The notes under the pieces were generated by a model. It searched no databases. It worked only from the letters and a program-made list of their open reading frames with translations, and had not been told where the DNA came from. 12,627 bases of DNA from Byssothecium circinans (Eukaryota > Ascomycota > Dothideomycetes > Pleosporales > Massarinaceae). The DNA is taken from assembly GCA_010015675.1 (NCBI GenBank), contig ML977074.1:1-12627 (forward strand), in the 5' to 3' direction. Positions 1 through 8,187 of this stretch are shown here, piece by piece. Numbering within the stretch: position 1 is the first letter of the stretch; every line of letters begins with the position of its first letter. The translations under genes and the position numbers were made by a program.

Positions 1-1
1 C

Positions 2-1840
2 GAATCGCTGGAACCAGGAGAACACTTCTCATATAGGGCAATTGCTCGTCAGTTTAATGTGCCGCACAGTACGCTGTCCCGAAGACACCAAGGTCGTCAG
101 CGCCCACGGGAAGCTAAGGATACCGATCAACACAAACTCAACCCACAGCAAGAGTTAGAGCTTGTGAGCTATATTAAAGACCTTACAAAGAGAGGGCTGC
201 CTCCTACAAGAGAGATGATACAAAATTTCGCATCCTTGATAGCCATAGAGCCCATGAGCGACACTTGGGTTACCCACTTTCTTAACTAACATGGCCACCA
301 TCTCATCTCTAAATGGACATCTAGAATTGACTCTCTCCGCCACAACGCTAATTCAAACATTAAGTATAAGCTATACTTTGACTTGCTACATCAGAAGATA
401 AAGCAGTACGACATACAGCCGCGCCACACCTATAATATGGACGAGAAGGGCTTCATAATAGGTATAATAGGACGCTCAAAATGAGTGTTCAGTCATTAGA
501 TGTAGGAGCGAAAAGAGGTGCAGGCGGCACTCCAAGATGGCTCTCGTGAATGGATCACCCTCTTAGCAGCTGTCTGCGCTAATAGGGAGGCTCTGCTACT
601 AGGTCTTATCTATGCGGCTTCATCAGGGACACTGCAATCGAGCTGGGTGGCCGACATTAAAGCTAGGAAACATAAGGTCTTTGTAGCTTCATCTCCCTTA
701 GGTTGGAGTAACAATGACGTTAGGTTAGCATGGCTTAAACAGGTCTTTAATCGCTGCACAAAGCAGAAAGCGCGACGAGCATGGTGACTCCTCATCCTTA
801 ACGGCCATGGGAGCCACTTAACGCAAGATTTTATCAACTACTATAACTCCTATCGCATACTACTAGCTATGTTTCCCCCTCACTCCACCCATACGCTTCA
901 ACCTCTTAACGTAGTCCTGTTTAAACCTCTCTCTACTGCCTACTTTAAGGAGCTCTCTACCCACCTCTAGAGGAGCCAAGGGCTAGTACTAGTCAAGAAG
1001 GGAGACTTCTTCCCACTGTTCTAGAGAGCGTGGGAGTCCTCCTTTAAGATAGAGACTATCCTTAAGTCATTTGAAGCTACTAGTATATGGCCTATGGACC
1101 CAGAGGTTATACTTAAACGCTTCACCCAGGAGGAGTCTAAGGAGCAGGATGAAGATAAAGCAGGTCCTTCAGCTCTCAAGGAGAGCGACTGGCGTCAAAT
1201 GGACCGTCTTATACGCTCTACTGTGAAGGATAAAGGCGCAAAGGAGTTAAAGCAGCTAAGTCTCTCTCTCCACCAACTCCAGGTCCAAAACGAGCTACTA
1301 TACCATGAGAACGACGGGCTAAGAGAGGCGCTTACTACTAAGGAGAAGCATAAGAAGCGTGGCAAACCTCTTGACTTGCAGCAGCGAGAGGAGTATCATG
1401 GAGGAGCTGTCTTCTAGTCTCCACGCAAGATCAGAGAGGCATAAGCACGAGAGACAGTAAAGCAGAGAGAGGAGCATGAGGAGCAGCTTGCAAAGGCTAA
1501 CAGGAAGGAGCTCGCTGCTGCTGCCAAGCTCTATAGAGAGCAGCAGGCTCAGGAGAGACGTGTGGCGAGAGAGGTAGCCAAGGTAGTAAGGGAGAGGGAG
1601 AAGGCTAAGAAAGAGGCCACGCGCGCTGCTTGAATCGAAGCCCAAAACACCAAGAGAGCATCTCAAACTACCTAAAAGGGTAAGCGCAAAACTTTAGGTC
1701 CTCCTCCATCAAAGCATAAGCGCCAGAGACGCAGTGGCGGCTCTACAGCTGTCGCAGCGTCCCCAGAAGCTGCACTAGCTGCTCCACCTAAAGTTAACTC
1801 TCGTGGCCGTACTATCAACCTTCCGCGCAAATATAAATAG
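2..1840 (+). pseudogene. Fot1/pogo-type DNA transposase, RIP-inactivated, 5' end missing
   Basis: One frame (codons starting at 2, 5, 8...) runs through the whole region and ends at TAG 1838-1840 after the basic tail NLPRKYK. The N-terminal part reads as the CENP-B-type helix-turn-helix (LSRRHQG near 77-97, then ELVSYIKDLTKRGLPPTREM near 155-214). The DDE core follows: NMDEKGF holds the first catalytic Asp (440-442). The second and third sites read Asn (LNGHGSH, 800-802; LQPLNVVLF, 908-910), spaced 35 residues apart as in DD35D elements. A long Lys/Glu/Gln-rich coiled-coil tail covers about 1280-1640. Internal stops lie at 287, 482, 497, 503, 785, 968, 1022, 1415, 1442, 1631 and 1673, mostly where Gln, Arg or Trp is expected. 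No frameshift is needed. Cut-and-paste transposase by family; dead here. Some N-terminal residues lie left of the window. Confidence 0.93.
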
Positions 1841-1998
1841 TACAAATTGATTGCAAGCGTTACTTTATTACTCCACTAAAAGATCTCGTGATAATAGCTA
1901 TTATGGGTGGCTTAATAACCTCATCTTTGAAGTGGTGAGCATGTTGTTCGTGGATCGTTGCGCGACGTGGGTCACTGCGCGCACAGGCACGGTAAGTT
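1841..1998. other. Junction between two tail-to-tail transposase remnants
   Basis: This short stretch follows the stop of the plus-strand transposase and precedes (in its own sense, follows) the last recognisable codons of the minus-strand one. A minus-strand open stretch of 63 codons (1860-2051) overlaps it, but it matches neither transposase tail as far as I can tell. No terminal inverted repeat matching the one at 3039-3083 is visible, so the ends of both elements here are lost or too mutated to see. Confidence 0.5.
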
Positions 1999-3000
1999 CT
2001 AAATAGTCTTAGAGTACTTATGCTTAAGCGGCGAGAATAACACCACATCAAGCGGCTGAAGGATGTGTGATGAGTGCGCAGGCATACAAAGTGTAATAAT
2101 CTTGTTGTCCTTGCAATAATCCTTGAAATCCTGATTTAGGTAGCTTTTGTGGCCATCTAAAATCAGCAACTGATAGACGCCAACAGTTCTCACCTTTGTA
2201 TGCGCGTTAAAGTGCTTTAACTACGTAAGACTAAGCTTATTAGTCGTCCATCTATTCTCTGAAACTAAGAGCTTCTAATCACGCGGTATATCAGCTTCCT
2301 AGTACCACGAAGAGATGTAGACGCGTCCTTTATATATAATAAATAGCGGGGTGAATGTACTATTTAAACATATGCTCTGGATATCTGTTACCCACTCTTT
2401 ATCGCCTAGCTGAATAATAGTAGGCCTTGCTTACCTCTCTAAGCCAGTGACCACTTTCATAGAGCTAATAACACCTATCTGAAAGCTAGTCTTATCAAAG
2501 TTATGTATATCGTTATCATGTATGCTGTACTTGATTTTAGTATCCTCTATAAGCTTAAACCACGCGCTAACCACCTCAGGATCTTCCTGTAGAGCCCTCT
2601 GACGGTCCTTCGCACAGTTCTAGATAGTTCATAACTATTCTGAATAGTTCATGAACTATTCTACCCAGTTCTTGCCCACCCTCTCTTTACCCCGCTTAGC
2701 TAGTAGTTTATTCGCCATATCTGACACTTCGCCCAGCGTAGGCGCGAATCCTCGCGAATTGAGGTTAAGGATGTATTCAACAATCATCTGGTTCTCGGTC
2801 AGGGACAGTTTTAAATGGTTCGGAACTGTTTCTACTCAAAAAGGTATTCCTTTGGCGCGTTCGTTGAGGACTCAGTCCTTAACGTTAAAGGCTTCAGCAG
2901 CGCGTTAGAGGCTTGGAAATTGGCCTCTATTATATGCAGCAAGGGCAAGCTAAAGTCTACCTTCGTGTTGAAGTGCTTCAGTATGACGTTATTGTGGCAT
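1999..3000 (-). pseudogene. Second Fot1/pogo-type transposase, RIP-inactivated, C-terminus lost
   Basis: Read on the minus strand with codon tops at multiples of three, one frame runs from a Met codon at 3000-2998 to about 1999. In order: an N-terminal helix-turn-helix with AAYNRGQFPS (about 2911-2940), a second DNA-binding half with NSRGFAPTLGEV (2725-2760) and VGKNWVE (about 2659-2679), then the DDE core. All three catalytic Asp codons survive: NFDKTSF (2494-2496), LILDGHKS (2155-2157) and LQPLDVVLF (2047-2049), again with 35 residues between the last two. About 14 in-frame stops interrupt it (for example 2989, 2950, 2905, 2872, 2836, 2656, 2635, 2431, 2299, 2221, 1999), many at expected Trp or Gln. 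It differs clearly from the plus-strand transposase next to it, so this is not an inverted copy. Similarity fades below about 1999; the usual C-terminal extension is not recognisable. The start is chosen because the terminal repeat lies just upstream. Confidence 0.9.
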
Positions 3001-3038
3001 TTTCGCGTTGAAGATGGTGATGGTGTTGCCAAGGAATT

Positions 3039-3083
3039 CTACGCGGTTCAATGGTGTGCGCGGTTCGATAGTGCTTTACGTTA
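3039..3083 (-). repeat. 5' terminal/subterminal inverted repeat of the minus-strand transposon (arm A)
   Basis: The 45 bases end GTGCTTTACGTTA at 3083 and pair, as an inverted repeat with roughly ten mismatches, with 3367-3411. The arm lies 39 bases upstream of the proposed transposase start codon, where a terminal repeat should be. The outer TA fits the TA target preference of Tc1/mariner/pogo elements. Inside it, a GCGGTTC-type motif occurs twice, the decayed form of the 17-bp repeat in the partner arm. Confidence 0.7.
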
Positions 3084-3366
3084 ACTAATACTCTTCTTAG
3101 ATCTTTTTAAAAAGTATACTTAGCTCTTATATTATTATGCTAAAAAAAGTATCTTTTATCTTATAAAATAAAATTAAGCATAAGAGTACTAGGAGGCTAA
3201 TAAGTAAGATAAAGAAAATACTTATAATAAAAGTAGAGTAGAAAGAGAGAGAAAAGAATTAAAAAGAAGAAAGTAAAGAAAGCTTAATCTAAGAATTTAG
3301 AGGTTATATAAATAGTTAAGGAAAAGGTTACTTAAAAAAAATATAAGTAGGTTATACTTATTAGTA
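3084..3366. other. AT-rich spacer between head-to-head terminal repeats
   Basis: These 283 bases are almost only A and T with purine-rich runs such as GAAAGAGAGAGAAAAGAA. I find no coding frame and no recognisable element. The spacer may be old target DNA between two transposon ends, heavily altered by RIP. Confidence 0.5.
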
Positions 3367-3411
3367 TAACGTAAAGCACCATCAAAGCGGCCACACCATC
3401 GAAGCGGCCAC
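3367..3411 (+). repeat. Inverted copy of the terminal repeat (arm B) with two 17-bp subterminal repeats
   Basis: The arm begins TAACGTAAAGCACC and is the inverse of 3039-3083. It contains CACCATCAAAGCGGCCA (3377-3393) followed directly by CACCATCGAAGCGGCCA (3394-3410), two 17-bp units with one difference. Weaker similarity to the interior of arm A seems to go on to about 3441. Its polarity means the element it belonged to extended rightwards, away from arm A. Subterminal tandem repeats of this kind are often transposase-binding sites; that role is inferred. Confidence 0.7.
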
Positions 3412-4078
3412 TTTTTGCTTAGCGGAAAATCAAACATTCAACCTTTAATAACAATTTAAATACTAGAGCTATGAAGCTGAAATTTTAAATATAAATATAT
3501 ATAATATAGATAAAAAGGATTATAAAAAAATATTCTAGGATTTCTAATAGCTTAGTAAGCTATATAGGTATAGAGAATACTAAGCAACTTTTAATATATA
3601 GCGTATAAATACCTACTAAACTAGCTAAATAAGTTATAATAACTTTAGAGCTAGTTTATATATATATAATACACCTATTAGCACTAAAATTTTAGCGTGC
3701 AGCCTAGACCTATTAGAGAATTAGCGTAGGGAGGGTAGAGATACCTAAAATTAGAAAACTATAATTAAATATTTTATCTAGCTAGATATCCTTAGTTCTT
3801 TTCTTTTAATAAACTTTATATATATATATATATAATAGTAATATAAATAGTTAGCTATAAAAGATTAGCTTATATAAGCTTTATAATAAGGTAGTGTTTA
3901 AATTTTCTAAAAACCTATACTTCCTAAGCCAAATCTTTTAGTTTTAGAGGTATTTAATTACTTTAAACTTTATATATAGCTTTATTTAGTATATACTATC
4001 CTCCTCCTAAGAAGAAAGTAGAGATATCTAATATATATAATATATTCTACTACTAAGATAGCTAAACTACTAAAATAG
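3412..4078. other. Extremely AT-rich, RIP-decayed sequence without recognisable gene
   Basis: The stretch is dominated by TA-rich runs, including TATATATATATATA near 3817-3833. Short readable pieces on the plus strand (for example around 3700-3800 and 3890-4040) resemble eroded coding sequence with TAG/TAA in place of Gln codons, but I cannot assign a family. Confidence 0.5.
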
Positions 4079-4290
4079 TGTTACTAAGGGGTATACGTAC
4101 TAGATCCTAATCTATATTAAGAGAGGTTAGTCTTGTAATATATATACGTTAGGTGGTTATCTTTAGTAATTTAAGAGGTAAACATGTAAAATAATTATCC
4201 TATTAAAGAACACTAATTCTATAATAAACTATAGAATAACTGACAAGTATTAATCTAGATAAGAGATAAACTATATAAAGTTAACTATAA
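4079..4290. repeat. LTR-like direct repeat, copy 1
   Basis: The unit starts TGTTACTAAGGGG and ends with GTTAACTATAA. It is followed immediately by a shorter, diverged copy. Shared landmarks include AATCCTAATCT, AATTCTATAA, AAACTATAGAATAACT and AAGAGATAAACTATA, in the same order. The TGTTA start is LTR-like, but no matching CA end or target duplication can be seen. Confidence 0.6.
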
Positions 4291-4481
4291 TATTACTAAG
4301 AGGTATACTAACTAAATCCTAATCTGTGTTAGCGAAGGTTGGGGTTATAAGGCGTATATATTAGGTAGTAGGCTTTAGTAGTTTAAGAGTTAAACGTATA
4401 AAGCAACTAATTCTATAACAAACTATAGAATAACTAAGTATTAATCTAGGTAAGAGATAAACTATAGAGAGTTAACTATAA
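4291..4481. repeat. LTR-like direct repeat, copy 2
   Basis: The unit starts TATTACTAAGAGG, which is what TGTTACTAAG becomes after a G-to-A change, and ends GTTAACTATAA. It is shorter than copy 1 because of a few small deletions between the shared landmarks. Two head-to-tail copies could be tandem LTRs, for instance of the neighbouring gypsy element, or an unrelated tandem repeat. Confidence 0.6.
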
Positions 4482-4539
4482 AGAACTAGAATCTAAAAGA
4501 TAAAGGAAACCCTTCTAGTCTTTATACTACGTAATCTAT

Positions 4540-4653
4540 TCCTTTGCTATATCCTTTGCTATATCTGCTACATTCTCTTAGTATGTAGTATACTAAGCAC
4601 TAGGTACTACGTCTACTACATCCTCTTAGCACGGAGCATACTAAGTACGTTAT
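4540..4653. repeat. Short tandem repeats (12 bp x2, then 48 bp x2)
   Basis: TCCTTTGCTATA occurs at 4540-4551 and 4552-4563. It is followed by two diverged 48-bp units starting TCTGCTACATTCTCTTAG (4564) and TCTACTACATCCTCTTAG (4612), each with a CATACTAAG- or TATACTAAG-type end. The rest of 4482-4880 is AT-rich with no gene that I can recognise. Confidence 0.55.
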
Positions 4654-4902
4654 ATAACCTACTAACGTAAACCTACCCTGCGCGTTATTATATTGCTATC
4701 TCCTAGACTTAATACCTTCTACGCTACATTATCTAGCTCTAGATAACCTGTATCCTTTCTATTTATAATATTATCCCCCTCTTTTAGGATTATCGTCCTA
4801 ATATCCTAAAAGATCTAACTGTGCCTTACTTAGCTATAGCTAATATATAAAGCGACCGTCTCCCCTATTAACTATAAGATTATATCCTTTTTAGATGTTT
4901 TA

Positions 4903-5420
4903 TAATCTTCTACCTAACTATACCTAAGGTTTCCTTAACTAATTATAAATAATCTTATATTACCTAGATTTATACTATAGACTACGTCGTAGCGAAACTA
5001 TATTATTATTATCGTAAGAAGAGCCTCTGCTATCTTCTATCACTAGAGGGCAACTATACTAAGTATATTTTAGCTAAGGCAAAGTGTTCTCTTTTCCCTT
5101 CTAAAGAAGAGTTCGCGGCTTTAGCTTAGAAGTGTTAATAGCTTTATTATAAGCTTTAGGAAGTTAAGTAATAAAAAGTTAAACTTAATTATTAAAAGTT
5201 AGATTTAGAAGATTAGTTAGACTTAACTACTAATAAGGAGTAGGAGTTATTTATAGATAAGAATGTATCTATTACTAAGTTAGAAGCTCTTAAAAAAAAG
5301 ATAGGTATTTAGAAGGGCTCTATTAGGGAATTTTATATAGATACTACTAAAGCTTTCTTACTACTATAATCTAAACTACTAACTAACCTAGGCTAGTTAT
5401 AATCTAATCCTTCTTCTAAT
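4903..5420 (+). pseudogene. Zn2Cys6-like, coiled-coil protein remnant (RIP-decayed)
   Basis: A single plus-strand frame (codons at multiples of three) is readable from at least 4923 to about 5400. It has about fifteen in-frame TAG/TAA, nearly all in positions where Gln suits a coiled coil. Near the N-terminal end, Tyr and Cys codons at 5001, 5010, 5028, 5055, 5064 and 5085 give the spacing C-x2-C-x5-C-x8-C-x2-C-x6-C if the four Tyr were originally Cys, a TGY-to-TAY change expected from RIP. That is close to the fungal Zn2Cys6 cluster. A segment with SKEEFAALA (about 5100-5126) and a Lys/Glu/Leu-rich helix to about 5300 follows, then a Ser/Asn/Pro/Phe-rich tail. Similar Cys-pair plus coiled-coil proteins are common in repeat-rich fungal regions; I cannot name the family. 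Both ends are approximate. Confidence 0.6.
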
Positions 5421-5440
5421 CCTTCTTTTAATCCTTTCTT
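5396..5440. repeat. Low-complexity TAATCCTTCTT-type tandem repeat
   Basis: TAATCCTTCTT-like units of about 11-13 bases repeat three to four times. They fall where the plus-strand pseudogene and the minus-strand gypsy element meet tail-to-tail. On the plus strand they encode Ser-Asn-Pro repeats, on the minus strand Lys-Asp repeats. Confidence 0.6.
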
Positions 5441-5462
5441 ATCCTTTAACTTTTCTACTTTC

Positions 5463-6770
5463 CTAGCGAATACGGATCTACTACCCCTAGATATTATTAG
5501 TAATATTCCTTTACTAAATCCTTATAGCCTATAAAATTCCGTATTAGTTCCTAGGTATTCTAGCTATTAGGCTAGTCCTTTTACTTAACTAAGTACTTCT
5601 ACTAACGCTTAAATTTCTGCAGGTCCTTAATCTCTTCGATCTCGTAATCTTTATCTTCGAGTTCAACTCGTATCTTGATTTTGGCGTCTAGTAGTGCTAG
5701 TTTAAGAAGTAATTTATAAAAGATAAGGTATATACGTATATCTTTAGGGAGCTCTAGTTTAAACGTTACTAGTCCCTTAGCCCCTAGGATCTAGAATAGT
5801 CCTATTTAGAGGTTATCTAGTTTATCGCATAGCCATTTAGTTTTTAAATTTTTTTGTAATAGGAAAACTTTATCCCCCTCTTTTAAGGTTAGTCCCTTAA
5901 GCCTTTTCTTATTTACTAATCTAGCTATTATAAGGTTCCTTTAAGCGATTTATCAGCTTAATTCATTATATAGTTCGCGAAAGAGTTATGCTTTATTATT
6001 AGCTCTAGCTAAAAGACTCTTGATGTCCTTAGGATTTCAATAAGCAATTAGCTTATATCTGTAATTCGCGTAGTGTAGCGAGTATCCTATTATTAAGAAC
6101 TTTATACTATTATAGGCTAATTATGCTGTTAGTAGGAGTTCAACCTAGTTATCCTATAGCTTATTAGCGTATATCCTTAGATATTGTTCTAGTATCTAGT
6201 TTGTTTGTTCCGTCTAGCTATCTATCTATAGGTAAAAGCTAGTTGAAAGCTTCTTATTAACTCTAAGCTTTGCTAGGAATGTGCTCTAGTATTTAGAGGT
6301 AAATAGTGTTCTATAATTAGTAATAAACTATTCTAGCATACCATATTAACTAATAAGTGCCTTAGTTACTTCGTAAGCTACTTCTTTAGCTATAACTATT
6401 TCTTCTGTAGGTACGAATATTAATGCTTTAGTTAATTAGTTAACAATTACTAGTATTAAGTTGTATAGCTGTACTAATCTAGATTCTAATAATTTTAGGA
6501 GCTTTATAATAAAGTCTATTATAACGCTAATCTATAGGCGTGCAGGTAGTTCTAGCAATTAGAGTAATCTATAGGGCTTATATCTCTTAGGCTTGTTTTT
6601 AGAATAGGCTAAACAGTCGCCTATTACGTCTTAAACCGCTCTTTATACATTAGGTATTAAGTACTTGTTTAAAATCTGTTAAACTATTTTGTTAATTCCT
6701 AGGTATCTATATTCTTTAGACTCATGTAGCTTCTGTATTAAGGTTAGTACGTAAGCTTTATATAATATAA
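5463..6770 (-). pseudogene. Ty3/gypsy (chromovirus) integrase with C-terminal chromodomain, RIP-decayed, truncated
   Basis: One minus-strand frame reads from 6768 to about 5463 without any frameshift but with many stops. In order: a damaged HHCC zinc-binding region (LHESKEY, about 6714-6734, and GDCLAYSKNKPKR, about 6593-6631), then the catalytic core with IDFI (first Asp kept). The second site, normally SDRG, reads TNYR, so its Asp is Asn; the TEQTN segment keeps the Glu. A GPF/Y-type domain follows (GDKVFLLQKN, LELPKDIRI, about 5700-5895). The chromodomain is at about 5523-5655 (DYEIEEI, KYLVK, then NS-x-NT with its Trp codons now stops). Integrases of this class insert retroelement DNA, and the chromodomain directs them to heterochromatin. 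RT and RNase H would lie beyond the copia insertion at 6771. No LTR directly follows the chromodomain. Confidence 0.9.
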
Positions 6771-6995
6771 TGTTGGACAGCAGAGCACTGAGAGCATGGA
6801 GAGAAAAAGGATCAATTATGTGTTGAGCAAAGATGCTTAGGAGACAGGACTATATTGGAAAGGACTGAGGCTAGGCCGGATGAGGCTGGTGAACAGTGCG
6901 GAACTATTTAGTACTATTTAGTCTAACACACCCCCTTAGCTCAGCCAGATGGCTGGTGAGATGAAAGAATGGTTGAGAACTGTTAGTGTAGGACA
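6771..6995 (-). repeat. 3' LTR of the copia element (right boundary tentative)
   Basis: The left end TGTTGGACAG is firm because it cuts the gypsy frame. In the sense of the element the LTR would start TGTCCTACAC and end TGTCCAACA. The boundary at 6995 is chosen because CCCCCTACCCCCTC (6996-7009) follows at once: on the sense strand this is a G-rich polypurine tract directly in front of TG, where second-strand priming occurs. Alternatives are 6930, 7013 (giving TGTTG...CAACA ends) and 7281. Only comparison with the 5' LTR, outside the window, would decide. Confidence 0.5.
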
Positions 6996-7009
6996 CCCCC
7001 TACCCCCTC
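6996..7009 (-). promoter_or_regulatory. Candidate polypurine tract
   Basis: On the minus strand this reads as two runs of five G split by TA, directly 5' of a TG dinucleotide. That is the arrangement expected of a retroelement plus-strand primer. Similar GGGGGTG sequences also occur at about 6929-6935 and 7280-7286, so the assignment is not unique. Confidence 0.4.
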
Positions 7010-7717
7010 AACATGTCAAGGAGAGTAAGACAGGAAGAGAGAGAAGTAGGATATAGATATAAGACGACTCCAGCAAAACACCAAACCTAGTGGGAAAGTG
7101 GTGAAAGAAGGAATCTCGAAAGGCTAGCAGGTTCTTATGTAGCTTCGCAGCAAGTGGACTGAATGGAGAGGACTTAGCAATTACCTTAAACCTAGAATGG
7201 GAAAATGACAAGGTGTATCTGATATAGGAGGACAGAAACAGTAATAGTTTAGAACTGTTTGGAACGGTACTACGAGCTCCACCCCCTGAGCTTTGGAAGC
7301 CTCGGGTGCAAAGCTCACACTATTATGTAGTAAGAATGCTCTTAGTACTTAGTTTAGATCACTTACTTGACACTAAAGTGATATAGGACGGTTCTTAAAT
7401 AGTAGCGAACCATAAGGAACTATATAAGTACAGTGAGACTGGAACGTCTAGAATAAACTGTTTAAAGATAGTAGAGAACCATATTAGAATAGTGGATTAG
7501 TCTAGGTTAATTAGAATGATTAGGTGACAGTAACAAACTGTATAAGAACCATTAGGAACTGTCTTCTAGAAAGTGATCACATTGATTAGGATGTAAACAG
7601 CAACCGTCTTAGAGCGGTTAGGAACTGTTATGTCAAGAATAGACGGTTGATCACTGTCACTAACGGTATAGAACCGTTGTGGTTAGTTTAAAACTAAGGA
7701 TTAGGATTAGATTAGGG
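7010..7717. other. Non-coding, repeat-rich 3' part of the copia element
   Basis: No protein-like frame is visible. The stretch holds a purine-rich block (7018-7050), a hairpin at 7288-7316 and scattered GAACTGTT/GAACCAT modules from about 7240 to 7680. A TTAGGA-like run occurs at 7697-7716. Confidence 0.5.
7288..7316. other. Perfect 8-bp stem hairpin
   Basis: GAGCTTTG (7288-7295) and CAAAGCTC (7309-7316) are exact reverse complements around a 13-base loop. The hairpin is flanked by CACCCCCT on the left. Its role is unknown; it may simply be part of the untranslated structure of the copia element. Confidence 0.6.
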
Positions 7718-8087
7718 AGTCCATAGTGGGTTAACTGCATACGGACTAAAAGGAACTGCGGAAGTCTAGCTACAGCTAGGGCGCTGCATTGAAACTTCAG
7801 AGGATCCATAGTGGGTTAACTGTATCAGATCGGATTGAAACTGCGGAAGTCTAGCTACAGCTAGGGCGCTGCATTGAAACTTCAGAGGATCCACAGTGGG
7901 TTAACTGTATCGGATCGGATTGAAACTGCGGAAGTCTAGCTACAGCTAGGGCGCTGCATTGAAACTTCAGAGGATCCACAGTGGGTTAACTGTATCAGAT
8001 TGGATTGAAACTGCGGAAGTCTAGCTACAGCTAGGGCGCTGCATTGAAACTCTAGAGGATCCATAGTAGGTTAACTATATTAGATTA
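7718..8087. repeat. 85-bp tandem array, four full units plus a partial fifth
   Basis: Units start at 7718, 7803, 7888, 7973 and 8058, exactly 85 bases apart; the fifth is recognisable for about 30 bases. The middle three differ only by a few transitions. The first diverges near its left end (CATACGGACTAAAAGGAACT). Each full unit contains the palindrome CTAGCTACAGCTAG and two copies of ATTGAAACT or a near variant. A related start (CCATAGTAGATTAACTGCATA) appears again at about 8470. The array lies between the pol stop codon and the LTR of the copia element. Confidence 0.95.
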
Positions 8088-8142
8088 GGAAGAGAGTCTA
8101 CCAGTAGTGTGCTACAAAGACTTCTTCTAATAAGGGTGCTAC

Positions 8143-8187
8143 AACTAGACGGCAGACTTTAGGTTACTGTAACTAGACGGCAGACTT
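8143..8187. repeat. 17-bp direct repeat
   Basis: AACTAGACGGCAGACTT occurs exactly at 8143-8159 and again at 8171-8187, 28 bases apart, just right of the 85-bp array. Confidence 0.9.

Noticed and set aside
1319..1666. Minus-strand open frame of 115 codons
   Set aside because: It is the shadow of the Lys/Glu/Gln-rich coiled-coil tail of the plus-strand transposase; its Leu/Ser-rich content is what antisense of such a tail gives.
2651..3084. Plus-strand open frames over the second transposase
   Set aside because: They are antisense to a frame with clear transposase motifs and have no recognisable content.
3700..4050. Possible eroded hAT-type transposase
   Set aside because: A few short matches to the expected pattern could be imagined after replacing stops, but no motif was strong enough to call.
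7008..7211. Minus-strand open frame of 67 codons next to the copia LTR
   Set aside because: No motif, no partner, low-complexity Ser/Leu content, and it overlaps the candidate polypurine tract. Possible but unsupported.
7697..7716. TTAGGA/TTAGGG-like run, possible interstitial telomere
   Set aside because: Only three to four imperfect units. A similar run at about 10515-10535 lies in coding sequence, so chance or shared composition is enough.
7718..8087. CRISPR-like array
   Set aside because: The 85-bp units are contiguous with no unique spacers, and the context is a fungal retroelement.
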